Shown here: in pieces, positions 34,813-43,204 of the stretch | Position numbering within the stretch: position 1 is the first letter of the stretch | Layout of the letters: each line of letters opens with the position of its first letter | Assembly (NCBI RefSeq): GCF_015704865.1 | Contig: NZ_JADQTO010000014.1 | Coordinates: forward strand, 147,114-211,113 | From: Actinoplanes aureus | GTDB lineage: Bacteria > Actinomycetota > Actinomycetes > Mycobacteriales > Micromonosporaceae | DNA: 64,000 nucleotides | Direction of reading: 5' to 3' | Notes under the pieces: generated by a model | Told to the model about the DNA's origin: nothing | Seen by the model: only the letters and a program-made list of their open reading frames with translations | The model's database searches: none | Program-made: the position numbers and the translations under genes

Positions 34813-35574
34813 ATGACCGCTCCGTTGCCCGGCGTGCCGAACTGGGTGGATCTGGCCACCGCCGACCTCGAGGACGCGATCCGTTTCTACACGACCCTCT
34901 TCGGCTGGACCGCGGAGATCTCCGGGGACGACTTCGGGGGATACACCACGTTCCTGCTCAACGGGCTGCCGGTCGCCGGGGCGGGGCCGCTGTTCGGCGA
35001 GGGGCAGCCGACCGCCTGGAGCACGTACGTCGCCGTCGACGACGCCGACGTGGTGGCCGCCCGGGTCGAGGCCGCGACCGGCAAGGTGCTGGTCCCACCG
35101 TTCGACGTGATGGATCAGGGCCGGATGGCGGCGTTCCTGGACCCGGCCGGCGCTCCGTTCAGCGTCTGGGAGGCCGGGATGATGCGCGGCGCCGAGGTCT
35201 TCGATCTGCCCGGCGCGCTGACCTGGGCGGAGCTGAACACCCGGGATCTGGAGGGTGCGCAGGCGTTCTACGGCGCGGTGTTCGGCTGGACGTTCCGCCA
35301 GACCCAGGTCGGCAGCCTGCCGTACGTGATCTGCGAGCTGAACCGCACCTCGGTGGCCGGCATCCAGTTGATGGTCGGCAGTGCCTGGCCGGACGATCTG
35401 CCGCCGCACTGGCTGGTGTATTTCGCGGTCGGTGACTGTGATGTGGCGACGGATCACGCGTACGCGCTGGGCGGCCGGATCGTGCACCCACCGACCACGA
35501 TCGCGGTGGGTCGTTATGCGGTCCTCGAAGATCCGCAGGGCGGCACGTTCGCCGTCCTCGCCGCCACCCGGTAA
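34813..35574 (+). CDS. VOC family protein (glyoxalase/bleomycin resistance-like)
   Basis: Two vicinal-oxygen-chelate domains in tandem (253 aa): NWVDLATADLEDAIRFYTTL begins the first and WAELNTRDLEGAQAFYGAVF the second at ~residue 135. Members bind a metal or small hydrophobic ligand; actinobacterial ones of this layout are often hydroxylase or antibiotic-binding proteins. Several starts are possible (GTG 34792, ATG 34804, ATG 34813), none with a clear ribosome site. It may be co-transcribed with the ABC operon, which ends 52 nt upstream. Confidence 0.87.
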   Translation: MTAPLPGVPNWVDLATADLEDAIRFYTTLFGWTAEISGDDFGGYTTFLLNGLPVAGAGPLFGEGQPTAWSTYVAVDDADVVAARVEAATGKVLVPPFDVMDQGRMAAFLDPAGAPFSVWEAGMMRGAEVFDLPGALTWAELNTRDLEGAQAFYGAVFGWTFRQTQVGSLPYVICELNRTSVAGIQLMVGSAWPDDLPPHWLVYFAVGDCDVATDHAYALGGRIVHPPTTIAVGRYAVLEDPQGGTFAVLAATR

Positions 35575-35580
35575 ACGAAA

Positions 35581-35601
35581 AGGCCGCCCGATGGGCGGCC
35601 T
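35581..35601. terminator. Bidirectional terminator hairpin
   Basis: AGGCCGCCC-GAT-GGGCGGCCT forms a perfect 9-bp stem between the convergent VOC and fliQ genes. It is followed by GTTCTT on the plus strand and by TTTTCGT on the minus strand, so it can stop both transcripts. Confidence 0.85.
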
Positions 35602-35616
35602 GTTCTTCGCGTCTGC

Positions 35617-35886
35617 TCAGCTCAGCAGAGCCGGCAGCTTCTCGAACAGCTGCGTCGTGAAGGTCATCATCTCCCGCAGCATCCAGTTGCCGGTCAGCAG
35701 GAGCGCCGCACCGATCGCCACCGCCTTCGGGACGAACGACAGCGTCGCCTCCTGGATCTGCGTGACGGACTGGAACAGCGAGATCGCGAAGCCGACCGCC
35801 AGCGCGGTCAGCAGCACCGGCGCCGACAACTTCGCCGCGACGCTCATGGCCTGCAGTCCGAGCTCAATCACCATCGTGTCCGTCAT
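35617..35886 (-). CDS. fliQ: Flagellar export apparatus protein FliQ
   Basis: An 89-aa protein of the FliQ/SctS family, part of the inner-membrane gate of the flagellar type III export machine. The two-helix layout and conserved stretch LFQSVTQIQEATLSFVPKAV are diagnostic, and the length equals the usual 89 aa. ATG 35886 (MTDTMVIELGLQAM) matches family N-termini; ATG 35892 is an alternative. No other flagellar gene is in the window: fliP, fliR, flhA and flhB, normally adjacent, are absent. It lies 75 nt downstream of btuD in the same direction. Complete and apparently functional. Confidence 0.92.
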   Translation of the reverse strand: MTDTMVIELGLQAMSVAAKLSAPVLLTALAVGFAISLFQSVTQIQEATLSFVPKAVAIGAALLLTGNWMLREMMTFTTQLFEKLPALLS

Positions 35887-35961
35887 GCCCATCACATCGG
35901 GAACTTGAGGATTCCGAGGAGTGCGAAACGGGCGCAGTGGAGTTGCCGTCCGGTTGCCGGG

Positions 35962-36747
35962 TCAGCCGCGGACCGCCACCACGAGCGGGCCGTGATCACC
36001 TTCGATCACTCGGACCTTTACCCGGTAGTGCTCGGCCAGGTTGGCCCCGGTGAGGACCTCCGCCGGGGTGCCGGCGGCGACCACCCGGCCGCCGGCGAGC
36101 AGGACCATGCGGTCGGCGTACTCGCCCGCGGTGGAGAGGTCGTGCATGGTGGCGAGCACGGTCAGGCCGCGTTCCGCGCGGAGCCGGTCGACCAGCTCCA
36201 GGACCTCCTGCTGGTGCCCGATGTCCAGCGCGCTGGTCGGTTCGTCCAGCAGTAGGATGCCCGCGCCCTGGGCGAGCGCGCGGGCCAGGAAGACCCGCTG
36301 CCGTTCTCCGCCGGAAAGGGTCTCCAGGCGGCGCCGGGCGAACGGCGTGAGGTCCAGCGCGGCCAGGACCTCGTCGACCACGTCCAGGTCGGCGGCCGAC
36401 TCACGACCCAGCGGCGGGATGTACGGCGTACGCCCCAGCAGCACATAGTCGAAGACGCGCATCGCGGGCGGGACCACCGGGGATTGCAGCACGGTGGCGA
36501 TCGCCTTGGCCCGCTCCCGCCGGTGCATCCGGTCCACCGGAGTGCCGTGCAGGCGGATCGCGCCCTTGAAGGGCAGGAGTCCACCGATCGCCCGCAACGC
36601 GGTGGACTTGCCCGCGCCGTTCGGGCCGATCACGGTGACCCATTCGCCGTCCGCGACGTCCAGGTCCACGCCGTCGACGATCAGGGTGCCGTCGAGTCGT
36701 ACCGTCAGATCGTCAACCGCGATGGCGTGCCCGCCGGACGTCGTCAT
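35962..36747 (-). CDS. btuD: Cobalamin ABC importer ATP-binding protein
   Basis: ABC ATPase (261 aa) of the FecE/BtuD class. Walker A GPNGAGKST (41-49), signature LSGGERQRV, Walker B ILLLDEPTSALD and MHD switch His are intact. The sequence alone would suit iron-siderophore, heme or B12 uptake; the cobalamin riboswitch ahead of the operon decides for B12. ATG 36747 overlaps btuC by 4 nt. Confidence 0.88.
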   Translation of the reverse strand: MTTSGGHAIAVDDLTVRLDGTLIVDGVDLDVADGEWVTVIGPNGAGKSTALRAIGGLLPFKGAIRLHGTPVDRMHRRERAKAIATVLQSPVVPPAMRVFDYVLLGRTPYIPPLGRESAADLDVVDEVLAALDLTPFARRRLETLSGGERQRVFLARALAQGAGILLLDEPTSALDIGHQQEVLELVDRLRAERGLTVLATMHDLSTAGEYADRMVLLAGGRVVAAGTPAEVLTGANLAEHYRVKVRVIEGDHGPLVVAVRG

Positions 36748-37820
36748 GTCGGCACCGCCCGGCTCGTTCGCATGACCAGGATGAAGAAGGGTGCGCCGAG
36801 GAACGCCGTGACCACCCCGATCGGGATCTCCGCGTCCCCGCCGGCGGTTCGCGCCAGCAGGTCGGTCAGCACCAGGAAGGCCGCGCCGAACAGCAGGGAC
36901 AGCGGGAGCAGCGCGCGGTAACTCGGTCCGGTCAGCAGCCGGATGGTGTGCGGCACGATGATCCCGACGAAGCCGATCAGGCCGGAGACCGAGACCGCGG
37001 CCGCGGTGCCCAGCGATGCGGCGACGAGCAGCAGGTATCGGCTCCGCTCCGGGTGCAGGCCCAGGCTGACCGCCTCCGCGTCACCGACCGTCAGCACGTC
37101 CAGCTCACGGCGCTGGGTCAGCACGATCGCGGCGGTGATCACCGCGTACGGCAGGATCACCAGCACGTCGTGCCAGCCCGCGGTGGCGAGCCGCCCGAGC
37201 AGCCAGGAATACACCTCCCGCAACGACTCCACGTGCCGTTGCAGCAGGTAGGTCTGCCCGGCGGAGAGGAACGCGGACACGGCGACCCCGGCCAGGATCA
37301 GCGTGGCCGGTGAGCGGTCCCGCCCGCCGGCCGCGCCGAGCAGCCAGGTCAGCAGCACCGCGCCGATGGCACCGGCGAACGCCGCCACCGGTACGCCGAT
37401 CGGCAGCTCCGCCGTGGTCCCGGCCCGCAGCACGATCACCACGGTCACACCGAGCCCGGCACCGGCCGCCACGCCGATCAGGTGCGGGTCGGCAAGCGGG
37501 TTGCGGAACGCGCCCTGGTACGCGGCGCCGGCGAGGGCCAGCATCGACCCGACCAGGAGACCCAGCACGACCCGGGGCAGCCGGAGCTGGAGCAGGATCG
37601 CGGCCTCGCGCTCGGTGAGGCCGCTGTCCAGGCGTACCCCCGGAAGGAGGTTGAGGATCTCCACCGCGACGCCGGCGGGCGGCAGCGAGACCGAGCCGAA
37701 GGCGAGGCCGGCGATCGTCGCGACCAGCACCGCCAGCACGCCTGCGGCAAGCCAGGCCGGGCGCAGCCGAGCGGGCGTCGGTCTCGATCTGCTCTCCGCC
37801 GCGCCGCGGCGGAGAATCAT
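36744..37820 (-). CDS. btuC: Cobalamin ABC importer permease
   Basis: FecCD/BtuC-family permease (358 aa) with about ten membrane helices. Family marks include LRLPRVVLGLLVGSMLALAG, GAAYQGAFRNPLADPHLIGV and GLIGFVGIIVPHTIRLLTGP. It forms the channel of the B12 importer with BtuD and BtuF. It overlaps both neighbours by 4 nt, so the three genes are one translational unit. Confidence 0.9.
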   Translation of the reverse strand: MILRRGAAESRSRPTPARLRPAWLAAGVLAVLVATIAGLAFGSVSLPPAGVAVEILNLLPGVRLDSGLTEREAAILLQLRLPRVVLGLLVGSMLALAGAAYQGAFRNPLADPHLIGVAAGAGLGVTVVIVLRAGTTAELPIGVPVAAFAGAIGAVLLTWLLGAAGGRDRSPATLILAGVAVSAFLSAGQTYLLQRHVESLREVYSWLLGRLATAGWHDVLVILPYAVITAAIVLTQRRELDVLTVGDAEAVSLGLHPERSRYLLLVAASLGTAAAVSVSGLIGFVGIIVPHTIRLLTGPSYRALLPLSLLFGAAFLVLTDLLARTAGGDAEIPIGVVTAFLGAPFFILVMRTSRAVPT

Positions 37821-38737
37821 GCTGGGATCCCGCTCACCGCGTCGGCGACGGCCTGCACGAGATCGACGGTACGCGGACCCCAGCGCGACGCGATGTCGTC
37901 ATCGAGCGGGTAGATCTGCCCCTTCTGCACCGCAGTCACGGCCGCCCATCCGCTCCGCGCCTTGACCGTCGCGGCGGACTGCTGGCAGCACTTGCTGTCG
38001 GCCAGGAACACCGTGTCCGGGTTCGCCTTGATCAGCGCCTCCTGCGACATCTGCGGATATCCACCGAGGGCGCCGTCCGGGTCGGCACTGTCCGCCACGT
38101 TGGTCATGCCGAAGAGCGAGAACACCGAGCCGATGTAGGTCTTCGAGGTGGCCGTGTAGAGGTCCGGGCTGAGCTCGTGGAAGTAGCTGAGCGGCTTGCT
38201 CCGGGCCGGCACCGACTTGACGATCCCGTCGATCTTCGCGGCCATCTCCGCGTTGACCTTCTCCGCCTCCGCCTGGTGACCGGTCAGCATGCCGATCTCG
38301 CGGATCTCCTTGTAGGTGTCGTCGAGCTTGGCCGCGGCCGGCGCCAGAAAGACCGGGATCTTCAGCTGGGTGAGCTGGGCAACGATGTTGTCGGTGTCGT
38401 TGGTGAGCAACACCAGGTCCGGGTCCTTGGCGGCGATCGCCTCGGCGTTCGGCTTGAACCCGGACAGCTCGGTCTTCGGCGCGTCGGCCGGGTAGTTCGA
38501 CTGATCGTCGACCGCCGTGACCTGCGGTCCGGCGCCGACGGCGTAGAGGATCTCGGTGGTGGTCGGGCTGAGCGAGACGATTTTCTCGGGCCGGGCGTCG
38601 AGGGTCACGGTTCCCACCGTGACCGGGTACGCGCCAGCGGCGCTCGACGAACCGGTAGTGGGTTCCTCGCTGTCACCGGCGCAACCACCGAGCAGCAGTG
38701 CGGTGGTCGCCACCGCGGCGATGAGCAGACGTTTCAC
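37817..38737 (-). CDS. btuF: Cobalamin-binding lipoprotein
   Basis: Substrate-binding lipoprotein (306 aa) of the helical-backbone metal/cobalamin-binding class. The signal peptide ends in lipobox LLGGC with Cys19 as lipid anchor, then a Ser/Thr linker. EKIVSLSPTTTEILYAVGAG and KDPDLVLL are typical of BtuF-like proteins. I chose GTG 38737 because AGGAGG lies 5-10 nt upstream. It is the first gene after the cobalamin riboswitch, and the ribosome site is next to a switchable hairpin. Confidence 0.9.
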   Translation of the reverse strand: MKRLLIAAVATTALLLGGCAGDSEEPTTGSSSAAGAYPVTVGTVTLDARPEKIVSLSPTTTEILYAVGAGPQVTAVDDQSNYPADAPKTELSGFKPNAEAIAAKDPDLVLLTNDTDNIVAQLTQLKIPVFLAPAAAKLDDTYKEIREIGMLTGHQAEAEKVNAEMAAKIDGIVKSVPARSKPLSYFHELSPDLYTATSKTYIGSVFSLFGMTNVADSADPDGALGGYPQMSQEALIKANPDTVFLADSKCCQQSAATVKARSGWAAVTAVQKGQIYPLDDDIASRWGPRTVDLVQAVADAVSGIPA

Positions 38738-38744
38738 AGTTCCT

Positions 38745-38779
38745 CCTGTCGGCCGGGCTTGTGGTGCTTCGCCGACAGG
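38745..38779 (-). promoter_or_regulatory. Hairpin at the btuF ribosome site (riboswitch output)
   Basis: CCTGTCGGC and GCCGACAGG (38771-38779 and 38745-38753 read on the minus strand) form a perfect 9-bp stem whose 3' arm runs into the AGGAGG ribosome site of btuF. It lies between the aptamer and the start codon, where a cobalamin riboswitch places its expression platform. Control of translation start is the simplest reading. Confidence 0.6.
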
Positions 38780-38819
38780 GGCCACTGCGGCCGCCGCCCG
38801 CGAGGCGCCCCTCCCCGAG

Positions 38820-38939
38820 AGCGCTTTATCGCGACCGACGCCCAGGCGACCTGGCTAGACCTCACGAACGGAGGGATCACAGTTGCGGGACAGCTCCGGT
38901 TTCACACCGGCTTCGCTGCGGCGCGGTCCCTGAAACGCT
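38820..38939 (-). ncRNA. Cobalamin riboswitch
   Basis: The minus strand carries the conserved aptamer core: CGGTGTGAAACCGG (stem-loop), then CTGTCCCGCAACTGTGATC, and downstream the B12 box AGCCAGGTCGCCTGGGC (38840-38857). A closing P1 stem can form between AGCGTTT (38933-38939) and AAAGCGCT (38820-38827), with one G-U pair. It precedes btuFCD, so high cobalamin should shut off its own uptake. Known cobalamin riboswitches share this order and sequence. Confidence 0.93.
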
Positions 38940-38961
38940 AACCCACCGCCCCTGCCCCGGC

Positions 38962-39126
38962 TCAGCCGAGTAGCACGATTCGCCCCTCCACCACATCCAG
39001 GCGAAAGGTGCCACAATGCCGGAACTCCTGCGCCGCGTCCCGGTTGTCACCGTGCACGTAGATCGCACCCACCGCCACCGCGGCCGCCCACGCAGACCGC
39101 AGCCGCCGCCACCGTGACCGGCCCAC
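38962..39126 (-). CDS. Possible small protein, in frame after the DUF4229 stop
   Basis: A 54-codon frame from GTG 39126 (MGRSRWRRLRSAWAAAVAVG) to TGA 38962. It has a basic N-terminus, a short hydrophobic stretch and a polar C-terminal part (AIYVHGDNRDAAQEF). It lies in the same frame as the DUF4229 gene, 11 codons after its TAG. GC at third positions is near 80%, lower than in neighbours, and there is no clear ribosome site, so it may be chance. I do not recognise a family. Confidence 0.3.
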   Translation of the reverse strand: MGRSRWRRLRSAWAAAVAVGAIYVHGDNRDAAQEFRHCGTFRLDVVEGRIVLLG

Positions 39127-39159
39127 CGCGGAGGGCGGCGTCCGGCGCTTCGCCGGGGG

Positions 39160-39492
39160 CTAAGCGCGGCCCTCCACGGTCCGGTCGGTCGTCGTGGGCA
39201 GATCGGGGGCGTCCGCCGCCGCCACGCGGTCGCCGGCGGCAGCCGCGTTCTCGTCGCCGGCGAGCGCCGAACGCAGCCGCTCCTTCTCCGCCACCCGCCG
39301 GGCCGCGATCGATCCGAGCTGCTCGGCCATGTCGTCGCGCCACTTGCGCAGCAGCAGGAACGACAGGGCGGCCGACGCCACGAACGCGACCATCAGCTTG
39401 ACCAGCGGGTTGAGCGGGACGGGCAGGAGCGCGGTGAAGGAGGCCGCGAACAGGCCGAGCCGGCCGAGCGTGTACTTGACGGCGGGACTCAT
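39160..39492 (-). CDS. DUF4229 family membrane protein
   Basis: A 110-aa protein with two membrane helices near the N-terminus (residues ~5-55, LGLFAASFTALLPV and FVASAALSFLLLRKW) and a charged cytoplasmic tail. The layout fits the DUF4229 family, which in actinobacteria is usually coded beside menaquinone genes. Function is unknown. ATG 39492 lies 12 nt after the upstream membrane gene, in the mqnE operon. Confidence 0.82.
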   Translation of the reverse strand: MSPAVKYTLGRLGLFAASFTALLPVPLNPLVKLMVAFVASAALSFLLLRKWRDDMAEQLGSIAARRVAEKERLRSALAGDENAAAAGDRVAAADAPDLPTTTDRTVEGRA

Positions 39493-39504
39493 GATTTCTC
39501 TCCC

Positions 39505-39945
39505 TCAACCGGCCCGGTGACTGAGCCACCGGAGGCCGTAGAACCAGACCAGGCAATAAACGACCGTACCGGTAGCGGCACCGGCCGCGCCGCTGACCAG
39601 CGCCGGCACGAATCCGGCGATGAGACCGGCGGCCGTCATCCCGGCCGCGACGCCGAACCCGGCGGCCAGACCGGCCACCAGCACGCGGTGTGCGCCGAAG
39701 CCCTCTGCCCGGAACTCCTCGGTGAAGAGCCAGACCGGGAGGATCAGCGCCAACCAGCCGTTCGTGTCGCCGAACGTGCCGAGCCCGGTCAGCGACATCA
39801 CCGCCTCGAAGATCAGCAGGATGGCGAGGCCGGCGGCCAGACCGGCGAACGCGGAACCCAGCAGGTCGCCGATGGTCGCCAGCCGCCCACCGGCATCCCG
39901 CCGCAGACCGCGGATCTTCCGCTGCTCAGTCACCACGTCACCCAC
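39505..39945 (-). CDS. Hypothetical four-helix membrane protein
   Basis: A 146-aa protein with a basic N-terminus (EQRKIRGLRRDAGGR) and four hydrophobic helices. No catalytic motif is visible. GTG 39945 is the longest start; GTG 39936 and 39933 are also possible. It lies 10 nt after mqnE and 12 nt before the DUF4229 gene, so it is probably part of the same transcript. Function is unknown. Confidence 0.75.
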   Translation of the reverse strand: MGDVVTEQRKIRGLRRDAGGRLATIGDLLGSAFAGLAAGLAILLIFEAVMSLTGLGTFGDTNGWLALILPVWLFTEEFRAEGFGAHRVLVAGLAAGFGVAAGMTAAGLIAGFVPALVSGAAGAATGTVVYCLVWFYGLRWLSHRAG

Positions 39946-39955
39946 CCGCCGCCGC

Positions 39956-41125
39956 TCAGGCCCAGACCCGCTGCGGTTCGCTGCGCCGCTCGGCCAGCGA
40001 GGGGGCCGACTCGTACTCTCGGACGACCTCGTAACGCGTGTTGCGCTCGACCGGCTGGAAACCGGCGTCCCAGATCAGGTGCAGCAGATCGTCGCGGTGC
40101 ATGGTGTTCGGCGTCCCGTACGAGTCGGCGTCGTGGGTGATCTTGTATTCCACCACCGAGCCGTCCAGGTCGTCGGCGCCGAAGTTGAGCGAGAGCTGGG
40201 CGACCGACAGGCCGTGCATGACCCAAAAGCACTTGACGTGCGGCACGTTGTCGAACATCAGGCGCGAGACGGCGAAGGTCTTGAGCGACTCGGCCGGCGC
40301 GGCCATCGTGGTGCGCGCCTGGATCCGGTTACGGATCTTGCCGTCCTGCGAGTCGACGAAGTCGTGCTGATAGCGCAACGGGATGAAGACCACGAAGCCA
40401 CCGGTCTCGTCCTGCAGCTCACGCAGACGCATGACGTGGTCGACCCGGTGCCGGGGCTCCTCGATATGCCCGTACAGCATGGTGGCCGGCGTCTTCATGC
40501 CCCGCTCGTGGGCCAGCCGGTGGATCCGCGACCAGTCCTCCCAGTGGCAGTTGTGGTCGACGATGTGCTGCCGGACCTCCCAGTCGAAGATCTCGGCACC
40601 GCCACCGGTAAGTGACTCCAGACCGGCGTCCATCAGCTCGTCCAGGATCTCGCCGGCGGAGCGGCCGCTGATCTTCTCGAACCACTGCACCTCGGTGGCG
40701 GTGAAGCACTTGAGCTTGACGTTCGGCAGGGCGCCCTTCAGCTCGCGCAGCACCTTGGGGTAATAGCGCCAGGGCAGGCTGGGGTGCAGGCCGTTGACGA
40801 TGTGCAACTCGGTGAGCTGCTCGTCCTCCATCTCCTTGGCCTTACGAACGGCCTCGTCGATGCGCATCGTGTACGCGTCCTTCTCCCCCGGCTTGCGCTG
40901 AAAGGAGCAGTACGCACAACTGGCGGAACAGACGTTCGTCAGGTTGAGGTGCCGGTTGACGTTGAACATCACCCGCTCACCGTTCATCTCGGTGCGCTTG
41001 TGGTGGGCCAGCCGGCCGAGCCAGGCCAGATCGTCCGACTCGTAGAGCGCGATGCCGTCCGCCCGGGTCAGCCGCTCACCGGCGTAGACCTTCGCCTCGA
41101 GCTCACGCTTCAGCCCGGAATCCAT
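39956..41125 (-). CDS. mqnE: Aminofutalosine synthase
   Basis: Radical SAM enzyme (389 aa) that adds the adenosyl radical to 3-[(1-carboxyvinyl)oxy]benzoate to give aminofutalosine, the step after MqnA. Cluster ligands Cys66, Cys70 and Cys73 lie in NVCSASCAYCSF. The LHIVNGLHPSLPWRYYPKVL block separates it from MqnC. ATG 41125 with GAGGGG upstream. It is the first gene of a minus-strand run leading toward the B12 importer and is divergent from the NlpC/P60 gene. Confidence 0.95.
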   Translation of the reverse strand: MDSGLKRELEAKVYAGERLTRADGIALYESDDLAWLGRLAHHKRTEMNGERVMFNVNRHLNLTNVCSASCAYCSFQRKPGEKDAYTMRIDEAVRKAKEMEDEQLTELHIVNGLHPSLPWRYYPKVLRELKGALPNVKLKCFTATEVQWFEKISGRSAGEILDELMDAGLESLTGGGAEIFDWEVRQHIVDHNCHWEDWSRIHRLAHERGMKTPATMLYGHIEEPRHRVDHVMRLRELQDETGGFVVFIPLRYQHDFVDSQDGKIRNRIQARTTMAAPAESLKTFAVSRLMFDNVPHVKCFWVMHGLSVAQLSLNFGADDLDGSVVEYKITHDADSYGTPNTMHRDDLLHLIWDAGFQPVERNTRYEVVREYESAPSLAERRSEPQRVWA

Positions 41126-41333
41126 CTGCGCCCCTCTCGTCACCTCGCCGTCGAGAGTACGGCCCGGGTCTGACATCGGACACGCGGCGGGCACCGTGGC
41201 GATCGGCGTACCCGGTAGCCGAAAAATTCTCAGCGTCCTTTCACCTTCATTCGATCGACACCGGTACTCCGCGTGGGGTATTAACCCTTTAGGAACGACT
41301 AGCGACGGTCCGACCGACGCGGACGGGGAGCTC

Positions 41334-43013
41334 ATGTCCAAGGCACTGAGGTACGGGTCACCGAACCCCACGCGCCTGGCACGAACCTGGTTGCGTCCGT
41401 TCACCATGTCCGCGGCCACCGCCGTCGCGCTCGCCGCGCTGCTCCAGCCGATCCCGGCGATGGCCAACCCGGCGGCTCCGCCGGTCTCCACCACGCCTTC
41501 GGTTCCCGACGCGGGCGCCCGCCCGGTGCAGACCGGCACCCTCGTTCTCCCCGGCACGCCGGTCCGGCCCACCACGACCACCCCGTCGGTGACCACACCC
41601 GGCGCCATCGTGAGCCCGATCGTCCAGCAGATCGAGAAGGGCCGCGCCGAGATTTCCGCGCTCGGTGACCAGCTGATCAGGATCGGTCAGGAGCGCGACC
41701 TCGCGCAGACCCAGTCCACCACCGCCGCGCAGCAGATCGCCCAGGCGGAGGAGGCGATCCGCCTGGCCAAGGAGGATGTGGCAGCCGCCGCTGACGCCGC
41801 CGTCCGGCAGGCGGCCGCACTGCCGCCCGGCGCACTCGACTCCGACTCGGGCCTGCTCGACCTCGACGCGCTCTCCCGGTTGCAGCGTGGCGACGTCCCG
41901 CCGGACGAGGGCGCCGCGCGCCGGCTGCGGGCGGCGGAGAGCAACCTCCAGCTCGCCCGCGCCGAACAGGCCACCGCCGGCCAGCGGTACACGACGCTGG
42001 CCGCCCAGTGGACGCAGGCCAACACCCAGCTCGCCCAGAAGCAGGCGGCACAGCAGAAACTCGAGCAGAAGAACGCCGCCGAGCTGAGCGCCGCCGAGAG
42101 CAGCGAGACCGCGGCCGATCAGCAGCTCGGCGCGGAGTACCTGGCCGGAGCGGAGGACGGCCGGAGCGCCGACCCGCGGGCCATCCGGGCGCTCGAGTTC
42201 GCCCTGGCTCAGCGCGGCGATCCGTACATGTGGTCCGAGGAGGGCCCGGATCGGTTCGACTGTTCCGGTCTGATGTACGCGGCCTACCGCTCGGTCGGGT
42301 TCCCGCTGGTCCGGGTGTCCCGCGACCAGTACTACCAGACTCGTAACAAGGTGGTGGACCGCTACTCGCTGCTCCCCGGCGACCTGCTCTTCTTCAGCTC
42401 GACGAACAGCTGGACCGGGATTCACCACGTCGCGATGTACGCGGGCAACGGCATGATGGTCGAGGCCCCGCGGACCGGTTTGAACGTCCGGCTCGTGCCG
42501 GTTCGCTGGACGCGGCTGTTCCAATCCACCCGCATCTTCGGCTCGGTCGAGGGCGAGGGGGAGATCCCGGATCTCGGCACCCCCGATCCGGAGGAGCCGG
42601 GCGGCGTCAACCCGGCGCCCAGCCGGACCACGCCCACGCCGCCGACCCCGAGCCGCACCCCGACGCGGTCGAAGCCGCCGACGTCACCGACCTCGCCGAC
42701 CAGCCCCACCTCGCCCAGCTCGCCGCCGGTGTCGGCGTCGCCGTCCTCGCCGAGCCAGAACCCGAGTTCGTCGCCGTCCGCACCCAGGCCTTCGGCGTCG
42801 TCAGCGTCGCCGGCGTCCTCGCCGAGCCCGACCCCCGAGCCCGGGGCGTCGTCGGACCGGCCGACCACCAGCCCGAGCGCTGCGGCGACCTCCCGGTCGC
42901 CGAGCGGCACGACCTCCTCGGCGAACGCCGCGGAGTCGTCGGCGGCCTCGTCCGCGGCGGCTTCCGCCGCGTCGAAGTCGCCCTCGCCGTCCGCTTCGTC
43001 CAGCGCCAAGTAG
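41334..43013 (+). CDS. NlpC/P60 family peptidoglycan hydrolase
   Basis: Secreted endopeptidase (559 aa) that cuts peptide stems of peptidoglycan. Layout: signal peptide with cleavage near AMA (44), a coiled-coil region (~95-265), an NlpC/P60 domain (~280-400) with catalytic Cys310 (FDCSGLM) and His364/365 (GIHHVAMYAG), and a ~140-residue Ser/Pro/Thr tail with PTSPTSPTSPTS repeats. It is like RipA-type hydrolases, where the coil restrains the catalytic domain. ATG 41334 follows GGGGAG at good spacing. Confidence 0.92.
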   Translation: MSKALRYGSPNPTRLARTWLRPFTMSAATAVALAALLQPIPAMANPAAPPVSTTPSVPDAGARPVQTGTLVLPGTPVRPTTTTPSVTTPGAIVSPIVQQIEKGRAEISALGDQLIRIGQERDLAQTQSTTAAQQIAQAEEAIRLAKEDVAAAADAAVRQAAALPPGALDSDSGLLDLDALSRLQRGDVPPDEGAARRLRAAESNLQLARAEQATAGQRYTTLAAQWTQANTQLAQKQAAQQKLEQKNAAELSAAESSETAADQQLGAEYLAGAEDGRSADPRAIRALEFALAQRGDPYMWSEEGPDRFDCSGLMYAAYRSVGFPLVRVSRDQYYQTRNKVVDRYSLLPGDLLFFSSTNSWTGIHHVAMYAGNGMMVEAPRTGLNVRLVPVRWTRLFQSTRIFGSVEGEGEIPDLGTPDPEEPGGVNPAPSRTTPTPPTPSRTPTRSKPPTSPTSPTSPTSPSSPPVSASPSSPSQNPSSSPSAPRPSASSASPASSPSPTPEPGASSDRPTTSPSAAATSRSPSGTTSSANAAESSAASSAAASAASKSPSPSASSSAK

Positions 43014-43204
43014 CCGGACAGTTAGTCCGGATATCGAGTAGAACGCCGCCCGGGAAAATCATCCGAAACGGCCACATGTGCCTCGGACATCGGCAGGTCG
43101 CGAGGTGAGCCCCGGGCCGGGTGTGTTCACACCGGCTGATGTGGCACGGTTAAGGTCAGCGACCGGCGTCCGAACCGTCGGCAGCGGTGGTCGGGAGGAT
43201 CCAC

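Noticed and set aside
38761..38973. Plus-strand small frame over the riboswitch
   Set aside because: It lies opposite the conserved aptamer core, and its predicted product has no protein-like pattern.
41126..41333. Cyclic di-AMP riboswitch before the NlpC/P60 gene, as for some actinobacterial cell-wall hydrolases
   Set aside because: I could not find the conserved core in this 208-bp gap.
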